A stretch of 64,000 nt of DNA, taken from Spongiimicrobium salis. GTDB lineage: Bacteria > Bacteroidota > Bacteroidia > Flavobacteriales > Flavobacteriaceae. Within the stretch, counting starts at the first letter, position 1. Each line of letters opens with the position of its first letter. A program made the translations under genes and the position numbers. Below are positions 1-10,049 of this stretch, piece by piece. The DNA is taken from positions 1,116,001-1,180,000 of the forward strand of contig NZ_JBHEQA010000002.1 in the NCBI RefSeq assembly GCF_043678055.1, given 5' to 3'. A model generated the notes under the pieces. It saw only the letters and a program-made list of their open reading frames with translations, was not told the origin of the DNA and did no database searches.

Positions 1-1430
1 TAGAAACCAATGATATTCAAACTTCCAACCCTTATTTCTTAGGAAAGTTCTCGGCCTTATACGGTGCCTTGAACAGAACCAATGCAGTGCTTTCTGTAAT
101 TGCTGGTATCGACAGAGATGCCTTGACTACGGCTGAAGCTGCTGCCATTACTGGACAGGAAGCAGAAGCACGTTTCTTAAGAGGGCACTTCTACTTTGAA
201 TTGACTAAAATTTGGGGAAATGTGGCCATAATTTCTGTAGAGAATTTTGATGCACAGGAATTCAATCAGCCAAACCCAGGTCCAGCTTGGGATCAAATTG
301 AAGCTGATTTCCAATTTGCTATTGATAATTTGCCTGCTACGCAAGGTGATCCAGGAAGACCTACAGCAGGTACTGCTAGAGCCTTTATGGGGAAAGCACA
401 TTTGTATCAAGGAGAATTTGCGCAAGCATTGACCTTATTAAATACGGTAATCAGCAGTGGAGAATTTGCCTTGGCCCCAGAGTTCTTGGACAACTTTACG
501 GCTTCTGGTGAAAATGGACCAGAATCTGTATTTGCTATACAGTTTGCTGCTGATGGAGGACAATCCTTTAACGGTAACCAAGGAAGTACATTGAATTTCC
601 CTGGTGGTGGACCTTTCGGTTCTTGCTGTGGTTTCTATCAGCCATCTATTGATTTGGCCAATGCCTTTAAAACCGATGCTGCTGGATTGCCCCTATTAGA
701 CACCTTTAACGATAGTGATATTGCTAATGATTATGGTGTTGAAAGTGCAGAGCCTCATACGCTTGAAGCAGGGACTTTAGATCCAAGATTGGATTATACC
801 ATTGGACGTAGAGGTATTGATTATAACGGTTTTGGGGAGCACATTGGAAAAGAGTGGATCAGAGCTGGTTTCAACGATATTTCCGGTCCTTATTTACCTA
901 AAAAGAATGTGTATCAAATGAGTGAACTTGCAGCCAATCAAGGAACTGGTGCATGGGGTCAGCAACACTCTGGGGTAAATTATAATATTATGCGTTATGC
1001 AGATGTTCTTTTAATGGCTGCTGAAGCTGCCGCTGAAACCGGAGACTTGGCAACGGCCTTGAACTATGTGAATCAGGTAAGAGCGAGAGCAGCAAACAGT
1101 ACTCCGGTACAAGCTTTGGATGGAAGTGGTCCTGCTGCTAATTACTTAGTGGCGGAATATCCTTCTTTCCCTGATCAAGCTTTCGCTATCCAAGCCGTGC
1201 GTTTTGAGCGTAGAGTAGAATTAGGTATGGAAGGACACCGTTTATTCGATTTAAGAAGATGGGGTGTTGCTACGCAAGTAATGAACGATTACTTTGCAAA
1301 TGAATCTCGTACCATTACGAATTTTGCGGGCAAAGTTGCACCATACGAAGCTAGATTTGACTTGTCTCCAATTCCAATTAATGCCATTGACCTTAGTGGT
1401 AATGTATTGACGCAGAATCCTGGTTACTAA
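1..1430 (+). CDS. SusD/RagB-family glycan-binding outer-membrane lipoprotein (5' end missing)
   Basis: The reading frame is open to the left edge of the window, so the start codon, signal peptide and N-terminal TPR region are missing. The visible part ends with the SusD signature near the C-terminus, where an arginine-rich helix reads FERRVELGMEGHRLFDLRRW, followed by a short tail rich in Pro and Asn. SusD proteins sit on the cell surface as a lid on a SusC TonB-dependent porin and bind oligosaccharides. The SusC partner would be expected just upstream, outside the window. Downstream lie an FG-GAP/ASPIC lipoprotein and a GH26 enzyme, which fits a polysaccharide-utilisation locus. The substrate cannot be read from this protein itself; the neighbouring mannanase suggests a beta-mannan type glycan (inference). 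Confidence 0.93.
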   Translation, partial: ETNDIQTSNPYFLGKFSALYGALNRTNAVLSVIAGIDRDALTTAEAAAITGQEAEARFLRGHFYFELTKIWGNVAIISVENFDAQEFNQPNPGPAWDQIEADFQFAIDNLPATQGDPGRPTAGTARAFMGKAHLYQGEFAQALTLLNTVISSGEFALAPEFLDNFTASGENGPESVFAIQFAADGGQSFNGNQGSTLNFPGGGPFGSCCGFYQPSIDLANAFKTDAAGLPLLDTFNDSDIANDYGVESAEPHTLEAGTLDPRLDYTIGRRGIDYNGFGEHIGKEWIRAGFNDISGPYLPKKNVYQMSELAANQGTGAWGQQHSGVNYNIMRYADVLLMAAEAAAETGDLATALNYVNQVRARAANSTPVQALDGSGPAANYLVAEYPSFPDQAFAIQAVRFERRVELGMEGHRLFDLRRWGVATQVMNDYFANESRTITNFAGKVAPYEARFDLSPIPINAIDLSGNVLTQNPGY

Positions 1431-1467
1431 GTTTTTAAAATCCTTATAGTTAAACCTATAATTTTGA

Positions 1468-1497
1468 GCAGGATATCTTCGGATATCCTGCTTTTTT
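1468..1497 (+). terminator. Rho-independent terminator after the SusD gene
   Basis: A perfect 10-bp stem (GCAGGATATC pairing with GATATCCTGC) closes a TTCG tetraloop and is followed directly by six T residues. It lies 38 bp after the SusD stop codon and separates that transcription unit from the next gene. Confidence 0.92.
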
Positions 1498-1523
1498 ATG
1501 ATTTCTTTTCTAGATTACATTTG
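1492..1523 (+). promoter_or_regulatory. Candidate Bacteroidota sigma-ABfr promoter for the FG-GAP/ASPIC gene
   Basis: TACATTTG at 1516-1523 matches the Bacteroidota -7 consensus TAnnTTTG exactly. Twenty bases upstream, TTTT at 1492-1495 is one mismatch from the -33 element TTTG and is part of the T tract of the preceding terminator. The start codon follows 35 bases after the -7 box. Confidence 0.45.
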
Positions 1524-1557
1524 AAGTAATCCTTATATTTAAAGTCAAAAAAATAGA

Positions 1558-4500
1558 ATGAAGAATTCCTCCCCTATCCCTTTTATGGTTGCGTTTGCAT
1601 CCCTATTTTTCTTTTTTTCCTGTGCCGATGACTCAGGGGCAACACAGGGCAATACACTGTTCAAATCTGTGAGCAAAGAACAATCCGGAATTGATTTCGC
1701 CAATACACTTACTGAAAATGATTCCTTGAATTATTTTACCTATGGGTATATCTATATGGGTGGTGGTGTTTCTGCCGGGGATATTAACAATGATGGTCTG
1801 GTAGATTTGTTTTTTACCGGAAATATGGTGCCTAATAAATTATACCTCAATAAAGGAAATCTAAAATTCGAGGATATTTCTGTAGCAGCAGGAGTGCAAG
1901 GAGATGATCGCTGGTATACCGGAGTGACCATGGCCGATGTGAACAATGATGGCTTCTTGGATATTTATTGTGCGGTAGGTGGTAAATTTGGTCCTAAAGA
2001 GAATCAACTTTTTATCAATAATGGGGATAGTACCTTTACGGAAAATGCCAAAGCCTATGGACTGGCCGATTCCGGAAATAGTGTTCAATCCACTTTTTTT
2101 GATTATGACCAAGACGGAGATCTTGACTTATATGTGGCCAATTACCCTCCATCCCCATTTAACGCGCCCAATCAATACTACAGAATAAAAAAAACCTTCC
2201 CTAAATTAGAAGAATCGGATAGACTCTATCGCAATGACGGCAATAGCTTCACCGATGTCACCGAAGCAGCAGGTTTGCTCAATTTTGGGCTATCGTTAAG
2301 CGCTACCGTAGGCGATGTCAATCAAGATGGATGGCCTGATCTATATGTCTCCAACGACTTTAGTTCTCCAGATCTTTTTTATATCAATAATGGAGATGGC
2401 ACCTTCTCCGAAAACTTGAAAGAAGCTACTAAAAATACCTCTTTCTATGGTATGGGCGTAGATATTGCCGATTTCAACAACGACCAACTACTGGATATTT
2501 TCCAGGTAGATATGACTGCTCAAGATAATCGACGGTCTAAAGCCAATATGGCCAGTATGAATCCTGATTTGTTTTGGAGTACCGTAAACTCGGGCTTCCA
2601 TTACCAATACATGCAAAATAGCCTTCAAATGAATAACGGGACGGTAAATGACGGCTTGCCCGATTTCAGTAATGTTTCCCGATTGGCAGGAATTTCCTCC
2701 ACAGATTGGAGCTGGGGGCCCCTTGTTGCCGATTTGGACAATGATGGTTGGAAAGATGTCTTTATCTCCAATGGTACCCGCCGCGAAATCAATAATAAGG
2801 ATTACTTCGAAAAATTGAAAAAAGTCAATGACATTCAGGAAAATTCCTTGGCCTATAGTATGGGAATGCCCTCCGAAAAAGTTGATAATTTCGTATATCG
2901 TAATAAAGGTGATCTCAGTTTTGAACAAATGAATACTACTTGGGGCCTAAGTTATAAGGGCTTTTCCAATGGGAGCATCTATGTGGATCTGGACAATGAT
3001 GGGGATTTGGAAATCATTAACAACAATATTGATGATTACGCTACTATTTTTGAGAATTCAAGTGCTCTTAAAAACAATCACATCACTTTAAAATTCAAGG
3101 GAAATGCCAAGAATCCTTTTGGGATAGGCGTTAAGGCGTACGTTACTGCAGGAGAGAGCAAACAATTTCAAGAAATGACACTAACGCGTGGTTTCCAGTC
3201 TTCAGTAGCCCCTCAACTACATTTTGGCCTTGGCAAGGCCAATACTATAGATTCTTTAAGGGTGCAATGGCCCGATGGAAAGTGGACCATTCTTACTGAT
3301 ATTAAGGCAAATCAATTTTTAGACATTTCCCATGGCGATGCCGTTGATCGGCCTGTAGCTTCAACTACCTTAAGTTCAGAAAAAATATTTTCTACCAAAG
3401 CCGATACTACCTTTTTAGTTCAACACCGCCATATAGAAAACTTCTATGACGATTTTGATAAAGAAGTACTTCTCCCCCATCAAACTTCTATGTTTGGACC
3501 AGGTATAGACGTTGGGGATCTTAATGGTGATGGTTTGGAAGACTTTGTTGTAGGAGGGGCTTCCTATGATGCTACTGCTGTTTATTATCAAACCAAAGAA
3601 GGTTTTGTAAAACAACCTATGGATGTATTGCTAGAGGATAAGCTCCATGAAGATATTGACGTCCATATTTTTGATGCCGAAATGGATGGGGACAACGACC
3701 TTTATGTGGTCAGTGGAGGAAACGAATTTGAACCCAACTCCCCCATGTTACAGGATCGATTGTACATCAATGATGGTCAGGGTAATTTTAGCCGTTCTGC
3801 TACGGCTTTACCCGAAATGATCACCAGTGGATCCCGTGTACATCCTTATGATTTTGATGAAGATGGGGATTTGGACCTCTTTGTTGGAGGTCGTTTGATC
3901 CCTGGCAATTACCCGCAGCCCGCCAATAGTTATATTTTGGAAAATGTCAGTACTAAAGGAAGAGCTCAATTCAAGAATGTGACCGCTACTATAGCGCCTG
4001 ATCTTAATAAGCTCGGGATGGTTACAGATGCCCGTTGGACGGATTACGACAAGGATGGCCAGATAGACCTCGTCATCGTTGGCGAGTGGATGCCCATTAC
4101 CGTCTTAAAGAATACTAATGGTCGTTTTGAAAATAAAACCACCGAATTGGGACTTTCAGAATCCAACGGTTGGTGGTTTAGTATTGAAGAAGGGGATTTT
4201 GATCAAGATGGCGATATGGATTTTATTGTAGGGAACTTAGGCCTTAATTTTAAGTATAAGGCCAATGCCGAGGAAACTTTTGATATTTATTCCAGTGATT
4301 TCGATAATAATGAGCATAATGACATTGTATTGAGTTATTATAATGGAGGTGAAAAATATCCGGTACGGGGAAGAGAATGTTCCTCCCAACAAATTCCTTC
4401 CATCAAGAAGAAATTTGAAAATTATACTTCTTTTTCCACTGCCACTTTAGAAGATGTATATTCAGAGGATGAACTCAATAAATCATTGCATTATCAAGTA

Positions 4501-4908
4501 AAATCTTTTGCCAGTATTTATCTCGAAAACAAGGGCACTTCGTTTGTGTCTCACACCTTGCCGCAATTGGCGCAGATTTCCAATATCAATCGGGTATTGG
4601 TAGAAGATTTTGATGGCGATGAGCACTTGGACGTTGTTATCGCAGGAAATTTACATAATTCGGAAGTAGAAACTCCCCGAAATGATGCTAGCAATGGTCT
4701 TTTCCTAAAAGGAGATGGTCAAGGAAATTTCACTCCCATTACGGCAAAATCCAGTGGTTTTTTTGCCAAAGGGGACGTTAAGGATATGACCAAAATACGG
4801 TTTAAAGACCATACCTATATTCTTGTGGCCAAAAACAGTGATTACCTGCAGTTTATACAGGTGAATACTCCTTCTATAAAGAAAGATGAAATAGCGCTAT
4901 CACAATAA
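1558..4908 (+). CDS. FG-GAP/VCBS repeat lipoprotein with ASPIC/UnbV domain (CRTAC1-like)
   Basis: This 1116-residue protein begins with a lipoprotein signal peptide whose lipobox places the lipidated cysteine at residue 22. At least twelve FG-GAP/VCBS calcium-binding loops follow, with D-x-D/N-x-D-G cores such as GDINNDGLVDLF and FDYDQDGDLDLY, in two blocks. Between the blocks, around residues 520-595, is an ASPIC/UnbV-like domain ending in the stretch LRVQWPDGKW. Such proteins probably fold as beta-propellers on the cell surface and are frequent next to SusC/SusD pairs in Flavobacteriia, where a role in glycan binding or complex assembly is suspected but unproven. It starts 127 bp after the SusD stop, behind a terminator, so it has its own transcription start. 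Confidence 0.9.
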   Translation: MKNSSPIPFMVAFASLFFFFSCADDSGATQGNTLFKSVSKEQSGIDFANTLTENDSLNYFTYGYIYMGGGVSAGDINNDGLVDLFFTGNMVPNKLYLNKGNLKFEDISVAAGVQGDDRWYTGVTMADVNNDGFLDIYCAVGGKFGPKENQLFINNGDSTFTENAKAYGLADSGNSVQSTFFDYDQDGDLDLYVANYPPSPFNAPNQYYRIKKTFPKLEESDRLYRNDGNSFTDVTEAAGLLNFGLSLSATVGDVNQDGWPDLYVSNDFSSPDLFYINNGDGTFSENLKEATKNTSFYGMGVDIADFNNDQLLDIFQVDMTAQDNRRSKANMASMNPDLFWSTVNSGFHYQYMQNSLQMNNGTVNDGLPDFSNVSRLAGISSTDWSWGPLVADLDNDGWKDVFISNGTRREINNKDYFEKLKKVNDIQENSLAYSMGMPSEKVDNFVYRNKGDLSFEQMNTTWGLSYKGFSNGSIYVDLDNDGDLEIINNNIDDYATIFENSSALKNNHITLKFKGNAKNPFGIGVKAYVTAGESKQFQEMTLTRGFQSSVAPQLHFGLGKANTIDSLRVQWPDGKWTILTDIKANQFLDISHGDAVDRPVASTTLSSEKIFSTKADTTFLVQHRHIENFYDDFDKEVLLPHQTSMFGPGIDVGDLNGDGLEDFVVGGASYDATAVYYQTKEGFVKQPMDVLLEDKLHEDIDVHIFDAEMDGDNDLYVVSGGNEFEPNSPMLQDRLYINDGQGNFSRSATALPEMITSGSRVHPYDFDEDGDLDLFVGGRLIPGNYPQPANSYILENVSTKGRAQFKNVTATIAPDLNKLGMVTDARWTDYDKDGQIDLVIVGEWMPITVLKNTNGRFENKTTELGLSESNGWWFSIEEGDFDQDGDMDFIVGNLGLNFKYKANAEETFDIYSSDFDNNEHNDIVLSYYNGGEKYPVRGRECSSQQIPSIKKKFENYTSFSTATLEDVYSEDELNKSLHYQVKSFASIYLENKGTSFVSHTLPQLAQISNINRVLVEDFDGDEHLDVVIAGNLHNSEVETPRNDASNGLFLKGDGQGNFTPITAKSSGFFAKGDVKDMTKIRFKDHTYILVAKNSDYLQFIQVNTPSIKKDEIALSQ

Positions 4909-4983
4909 ATACGGCTATAGGATGTGTAATTTATGGTTCAGAATAGTATAAACGGCCTTTGGGCCTAAATAAGACAGCTTATA

Positions 4984-6144
4984 ATGTCATATCGTACAAA
5001 TGCATCCAATGCCCAACTTGTCTATCTTTTAGGATTCATTGGCATTGTTTTATTGGGATCATGCAAATCCGTTGCTCCAATAATCTCAAAAAAAGAAATG
5101 TCCATTACGAGAAAAATTGATCCTAAAGCTCAATTGCTGTATGAAAAAATCCAGGCAGTAGCCAAGAAGGGCTATGCCTTTGGGCATCAGGATGCCACTG
5201 CATATGGTATAAACTGGAAACACAACGGAAATCCGGACCTATATCGTAGTGATGTCAAAGATGTCGCAGGAGACCATCCCGCGGTACATGGGTTTGAAAT
5301 TGGACATATTGAGTTAGGGAATCAATTTAATTTAGATACAGTATCCTTTGCATTGATGAAGTCCTTAATCAAAAAAACACATGCCAAAGGAGCAATCATC
5401 ACCATTAGTTGGCATCCGGACAATCCGGCTTCCAATAGAAGTTCCTGGCATACGCGTAAGGCGGTAAAACACATTATTAAAGGCGGAAAATTTCATAAAA
5501 AATACAAAACTTGGTTGTCTAGACTTGCCATTTTCATGAATGAACTATATGATGATTCCGGGAAACCCATTCCTATTATTTTCCGTCCCTTTCATGAAAT
5601 GAATGGTTCATGGTTTTGGTGGGGCAAGGGACATTGTTCCCCTGAAGAGTACAAACTACTTTGGCGAGAGACTGTACAAATATTGCAAAATGAGTTTAAG
5701 CTCACGCAATTGTTGTATGCCTACTCCCCCAATACTTTTACGGATAAAGCGGAGTATCTCACCTATTATCCCGGAGACGATTTTGTAGATATTTTAGGTG
5801 TGGATATCTATCAGCATTGGACAACAGCAAGTTTTATCAAGGATTTAAATAGCAATATTCCCATAGTTGGGGAAATTGCCGTGGCCAAAAATAAACCTTA
5901 TGCCCTTACCGAAGCGGGTCTCAACAAATTAAAAGTGAAGAATTGGTGGACTGAGGTTTTGGATAAAAACATTGCCAATACAGGGATTTCATGGGCATTA
6001 TTTTGGCGAAATGCGCGAAAAAGTCATTTTTTTGGCCCTTATCCGGGTCAAAAAAATAGCGAGGACTTCAAGCTGCTCAAGAGCAAATCCCATGTACTTT
6101 TCTTGAAGGACCTAGAAAACATCACCGTAGAAGAAACCCCTTAG
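4984..6144 (+). CDS. Glycoside hydrolase family 26 endo-beta-mannanase, lipoprotein
   Basis: The 386-residue product has a lipoprotein signal peptide with the lipidated cysteine at residue 27, so it is probably anchored in the outer membrane or periplasm. GH26 hallmarks are visible: FRPFHEMNGSWFWWG, in which Glu205 is the expected acid/base, and NIPIVGEIA, in which Glu297 is the expected nucleophile, with VDIYQHW between them. The WHPDNP motif near residue 140 also fits GH26. Family members cleave beta-1,4-mannan or glucomannan backbones with retention. The gene lies 75 bp after the FG-GAP gene in the same direction. Its stop codon overlaps the stop codon of the convergent DUF255 gene by four bases. 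Fine specificity (mannan, galactomannan, glucomannan) is not readable from sequence alone. Confidence 0.93.
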   Translation: MSYRTNASNAQLVYLLGFIGIVLLGSCKSVAPIISKKEMSITRKIDPKAQLLYEKIQAVAKKGYAFGHQDATAYGINWKHNGNPDLYRSDVKDVAGDHPAVHGFEIGHIELGNQFNLDTVSFALMKSLIKKTHAKGAIITISWHPDNPASNRSSWHTRKAVKHIIKGGKFHKKYKTWLSRLAIFMNELYDDSGKPIPIIFRPFHEMNGSWFWWGKGHCSPEEYKLLWRETVQILQNEFKLTQLLYAYSPNTFTDKAEYLTYYPGDDFVDILGVDIYQHWTTASFIKDLNSNIPIVGEIAVAKNKPYALTEAGLNKLKVKNWWTEVLDKNIANTGISWALFWRNARKSHFFGPYPGQKNSEDFKLLKSKSHVLFLKDLENITVEETP

Positions 6145-8237
6145 AAATTCTGCAATTGCCGCATGGCCTCGTCAATGGTATTGACCGGAAGTTTACAAGT
6201 ACTGTTTTGGCATACGTAAATATAGGTATCCTCCGCGTCAAATCTGTTCTTAAAGAGTGGCAAGTCACTATCTTGTGTACTTCCCACAATAAGCGTATTG
6301 GGAATATGTCTGGCATTCAAATCCTTCATGATACCTGGAGCTTTTTGCCCAACCACGGCCATTTCAAAGTAAGGATAGGTCGTATGTAATAGTAATTTTT
6401 CCCATCGTGCGTAGTTAGCCGGGTTTTCCTTAACCGATGAAATCATGGAAGAAAGCATGGATTTTGCTTCTTTCAAAGCGTCTTTATCGTAATTAATATG
6501 CCCCAATTGGAATAGGTTATGGGCCATCACGGCATTTGGGGAAGGCAAAACACCATCATCCGTTTTAATAATTTTAGAAATGAGGCTGTTGCCTTTATTG
6601 TACCGGTACATTCCGGAAGTCTTATCGGCAAATTCAGCACGGGTTTTTTGATGCAGATTTTGGGCGAAAACCAAATACTTCTCGCTTAAAGTAGTACCGT
6701 ACAAATTGAGGGACGCATTCACCAAAAAAGCATAATCTTCCAAAAAACCTTCTGTACGCCTTCCTCCTTCTTTATAGGAATGAATTAATATATTGTTCTT
6801 AAAACTCTCGGTCTTTAAAAAATCAAAAATAGCTTCGGCTCGTTCTAGAAATTCAGGATTCCCAAAGGCTTTGTACGCATCGGCATAACCGTTGATCAAT
6901 AATGCATTCCACGAACTTAGTATTTTATCATCCGTCCTTGGTCGAATTCTGGACTCCCTAGCCTTTAGAAGTGCATTTACGCTCCTTTTCTTCATAGCTT
7001 CCAGATCCGATACGGTAAACTTATGGTTCTTTATGAAACTAGCATCATCCAAAGAGCGATGCAGTACATAATTTCCGTGTTCCCATACTTCGGCTTCCGT
7101 AATGGTGTAATATGCTGCAAAAAGTTCATAATCCTCTCCTAAAAGCTGTTGTAGTTCCTCTTTGGTCCACACATAATACTTTCCTTCCTCGCCTTCGCTA
7201 TCGGCATCTATGGCAGCATAGTAGCCACCTTCGGCCCGCTTCATCTCACGTTCCAAGAAAGCAATAGTCTCTAGGACTACTTTCTTGTACATCGGTTTTT
7301 TGAAGAGCTTATACGCCTTGGAATACAAGCTTATCAGCTGTGCATTATCGTAAAGCATTTTTTCAAAATGGGGCACTTTCCAAAAGGAATCGGTGCTATA
7401 TCTAAAAAATCCGCCCCCTACATGATCATAAACTCCTCCCAAAGCCATTTTATCCAGGGTTAAAGCTACATACTCCTTAGTGGCCGTATCGTTGGTCAAA
7501 ACCGCATAATCCAATAAAAAATCGAGATTGCTGGGTAGCATGAATTTTTCGCGTCCGGTATTTCCTCCCCATTCTTCGTCCCAGGCCGATTTCCATAAGC
7601 TAACACTGGTGGCAAGTACTTCTTGGGTCAATTCCTCAAAATCGGTAACGGGTTGGATCAAATTGACTTCTTGGATCCCTTCGGCCAAACGATCAGCATA
7701 TTCATTGGCCTTCTCCGGATTCTCATTGTAGAGTCTACTGACATCCAACAGTACTTTATTCCATTGTTCTTTGGTGTGATACGTACCCCCATAGAGCGGT
7801 TTTCCATTGGGCAAGGTAATTACGTTTAAAGGCCACCCTCCGTTCCCTTGCAATAATTGAAGTGCCGTCATATAGACCTGATCCACATCGGGTCGTTCTT
7901 CCCGGTCTACCTTAATACTGACAAAGTTTTCATTCATCATTTTCGCAATTTCCTCGTCTTCAAAAGTTTCCTCTTCCATCACATGACACCAATGACAAGA
8001 GGAATAGCCAATACTCACCAATACCAATTTATTCTCTTTTTTGGCCTGATCTAAAGCATCTTGGCTCCAAGGTTTCCAATCAACTGGGTTATGCGCGTGT
8101 TGTAATAAATACGGACTGGTTTCATCAATCAATGCATTCGTAAATTTATGATTGGGGTCCTGTTTTTTATTTTCATCACCACAGGAAAAAAATAGGATTG
8201 AAATAAAAACTAAGGAAAAAAAGTAAATACACTTCAT
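6141..8237 (-). CDS. DUF255 thioredoxin-fold / YyaL-like lipoprotein
   Basis: The 698-residue product has a lipoprotein signal peptide (FFSC lipobox, cysteine 19) followed by a DUF255 thioredoxin-like domain with the motif SSCHWCHVMEEE, giving a C81-x-x-C84 pair. The remaining residues (about 200-690) resemble the six-hairpin glycosidase-like part of the YyaL/spermatogenesis-associated protein 20 family, with motifs such as GGVYDHVGGGFFRYS and KMLYDNAQLI. The length is normal for the family. The biochemical role of the family is not established; most relatives lack a signal peptide, so export as a lipoprotein is notable. It is convergent with the GH26 gene and is followed 81 bp upstream by the GH9 gene in the same direction, which may place it in the glycan locus. 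Confidence 0.88.
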   Translation of the reverse strand: MKCIYFFSLVFISILFFSCGDENKKQDPNHKFTNALIDETSPYLLQHAHNPVDWKPWSQDALDQAKKENKLVLVSIGYSSCHWCHVMEEETFEDEEIAKMMNENFVSIKVDREERPDVDQVYMTALQLLQGNGGWPLNVITLPNGKPLYGGTYHTKEQWNKVLLDVSRLYNENPEKANEYADRLAEGIQEVNLIQPVTDFEELTQEVLATSVSLWKSAWDEEWGGNTGREKFMLPSNLDFLLDYAVLTNDTATKEYVALTLDKMALGGVYDHVGGGFFRYSTDSFWKVPHFEKMLYDNAQLISLYSKAYKLFKKPMYKKVVLETIAFLEREMKRAEGGYYAAIDADSEGEEGKYYVWTKEELQQLLGEDYELFAAYYTITEAEVWEHGNYVLHRSLDDASFIKNHKFTVSDLEAMKKRSVNALLKARESRIRPRTDDKILSSWNALLINGYADAYKAFGNPEFLERAEAIFDFLKTESFKNNILIHSYKEGGRRTEGFLEDYAFLVNASLNLYGTTLSEKYLVFAQNLHQKTRAEFADKTSGMYRYNKGNSLISKIIKTDDGVLPSPNAVMAHNLFQLGHINYDKDALKEAKSMLSSMISSVKENPANYARWEKLLLHTTYPYFEMAVVGQKAPGIMKDLNARHIPNTLIVGSTQDSDLPLFKNRFDAEDTYIYVCQNSTCKLPVNTIDEAMRQLQNF

Positions 8238-8318
8238 AATTACCGGCGTTCAACTTAAGAGGCTAAAATACTATAATATCGCTTGTAATGATGTTAGAAA
8301 GAACCTAAAAACGTCTTC

Positions 8319-10049
8319 TTATTGCGCTTCTGCCTCTAATACACCAAGAACATAGGTCAAAGGAGCGTTCCAGTTCAAACAAATTTCATTGCTGGCATAA
8401 CTGGCTTCCTGATCTACCCAACTTTGCATGGGCGCAACATTTTTAGGATACACGGCGCCATCTATGGTATCTTGCAAGCGACTATTTGGTCCTCCGGACA
8501 AGAGGCCCGGAACCGGTTCCAGAATGCGATCGGCGGTACTTTGCCTATGATGAATATTCATGGGGCTTAGATCTCCAAAGCCTGTTAAAAAGCTATATCC
8601 CAAGGCATTGGTCCCAAAAATATAATCTACGGCCTGTTGGGCAGCTTGAAGATATTTTGGTTGTGGGTCAAGGCGATAGGCGCTTACTAAAATTGTTGCT
8701 GCGCTGAGTACATCGCTATTGGAGCCCCATCTAAAATCGTTTATGGACTGAAAATACGGCATTTGCCTCGCCTTAATAGTTAGAGAATCGGCTACGCCAA
8801 GTACGCCTTCCTTTAAATCTGCATACATTGCCGTAGAAATAATTTCTTTATGATCTAATAGATCAAAAATTCCCAAGAAACGCATAAAAGTTTTCCAATT
8901 TCCTCCTGCTTTAAAACGGTAACTTACTTCCCGTTTTTGAAGTTCCTCCAAATATGTTGGGTTTTGGGTACTTACATACAATTCGGCATTCGCCCAATAC
9001 CATTCATCCATAAAATCTGTGTCTCCATATTCCCCTGTTCCCACATCATCCGGATTTCTATATACTATTTCAGGATTATCCACAGCCCATTCATAGGCTT
9101 TTTCTGCAGCCATCAGGCATTGCGCTGCATAGGCTTCATTTCTTGATTTAAATATACGGTACGCTTGTGCTGCTACTGCGGCAAAATCAAGACTGGCCGC
9201 TGTTCCTTTTCCAACAATAAAACGTTTTTGCACCGCTTTATGGGGCATCAACATTTTTTCGAATTGTAAGGTGGTCAGTTTATGGAATAACCCTCCATCC
9301 TCATCTTGCATGGACAATAACCAATCCATTTCGTACTTCAATTCATCCAAATAATCACTCCGCGAATTTCCACTTTCTGGAATATTTAAATCGCCATCCC
9401 CAATACTATTGGGATATTCTTGTTGCAATAAAAACAACTGTCCTAAAGGAAAACTTCCGTTTACCACATATTTATTGTAATCTCCTGCATCATACCATCC
9501 TTTGGTAGCTTGTAGCACCCCTGTTGTTTTGCCACTGGAAGGGTGAAATCCTATGCTATCATCTGGATGTCCCATAGCTCTATGCCATTTTCCTGCATAT
9601 TTTTTTTCCAAGGCCATTCCTGCACGTTGATAATACAATCCTTTTATAGATCCTTTAAAAGCTTCCTCATAAACATGGGATTTTATTTCAAAAGGATACG
9701 AATATCCGAGACCAGGAACAAAAACCTGATACTCTCCTGTTGCCGCAACAGCACTAAAATCAGCTATCTGGACCTTTTCCCCTGCCAAGTCCCAGCTTTT
9801 AATGCTGGATAAAAGCGTATCTAAAACTACTTTTTGGGTTTGGGTGTTGATCAATTGAAAGTTATTAAAGGAATCATCCTGAACAACGACCACCGCTTTT
9901 TTTAATGCGTTTGGGTAATATCCAATTTGATTTAATCGAATTTTACTTTTCGCCTCCTTATCCGAAATTGTAGACGTATGCTTGCATCCGCATAGGAGTA
10001 TGAGCACTATACAAATCCACCCCAGGTCAAATGTTTGATTTTTCCTCAT
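8319..10049 (-). CDS. Glycoside hydrolase family 9 endoglucanase-type lipoprotein
   Basis: The start was taken at 10049, where ATGA overlaps the stop codon of the upstream esterase; an in-frame ATG 27 bp earlier would overlap that gene further and put nine extra residues before the signal peptide. The 576-residue product has a lipobox ending at cysteine 22, then the N-terminal Ig-like CelD domain (IRLNQIGYYPNALKKAVVV) and the GH9 catalytic domain with GWYDAGDYNKYV (catalytic Asp pair), the HHRQS histidine motif and YASNEICLNWNAPL (proton-donor Glu). GH9 enzymes invert beta-1,4-glucan or related linkages. Together with GH26 and the esterase it suggests a glucomannan- or cellulose-containing substrate (inference). 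Confidence 0.92.
   Translation of the reverse strand: MRKNQTFDLGWICIVLILLCGCKHTSTISDKEAKSKIRLNQIGYYPNALKKAVVVVQDDSFNNFQLINTQTQKVVLDTLLSSIKSWDLAGEKVQIADFSAVAATGEYQVFVPGLGYSYPFEIKSHVYEEAFKGSIKGLYYQRAGMALEKKYAGKWHRAMGHPDDSIGFHPSSGKTTGVLQATKGWYDAGDYNKYVVNGSFPLGQLFLLQQEYPNSIGDGDLNIPESGNSRSDYLDELKYEMDWLLSMQDEDGGLFHKLTTLQFEKMLMPHKAVQKRFIVGKGTAASLDFAAVAAQAYRIFKSRNEAYAAQCLMAAEKAYEWAVDNPEIVYRNPDDVGTGEYGDTDFMDEWYWANAELYVSTQNPTYLEELQKREVSYRFKAGGNWKTFMRFLGIFDLLDHKEIISTAMYADLKEGVLGVADSLTIKARQMPYFQSINDFRWGSNSDVLSAATILVSAYRLDPQPKYLQAAQQAVDYIFGTNALGYSFLTGFGDLSPMNIHHRQSTADRILEPVPGLLSGGPNSRLQDTIDGAVYPKNVAPMQSWVDQEASYASNEICLNWNAPLTYVLGVLEAEAQ

Noticed and set aside
2488..2928. A 146-residue minus-strand frame inside the FG-GAP gene
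   Set aside because: It is antisense to a clearly real repeat protein and its composition reflects the reverse of the D-x-D-x-D-G repeats.
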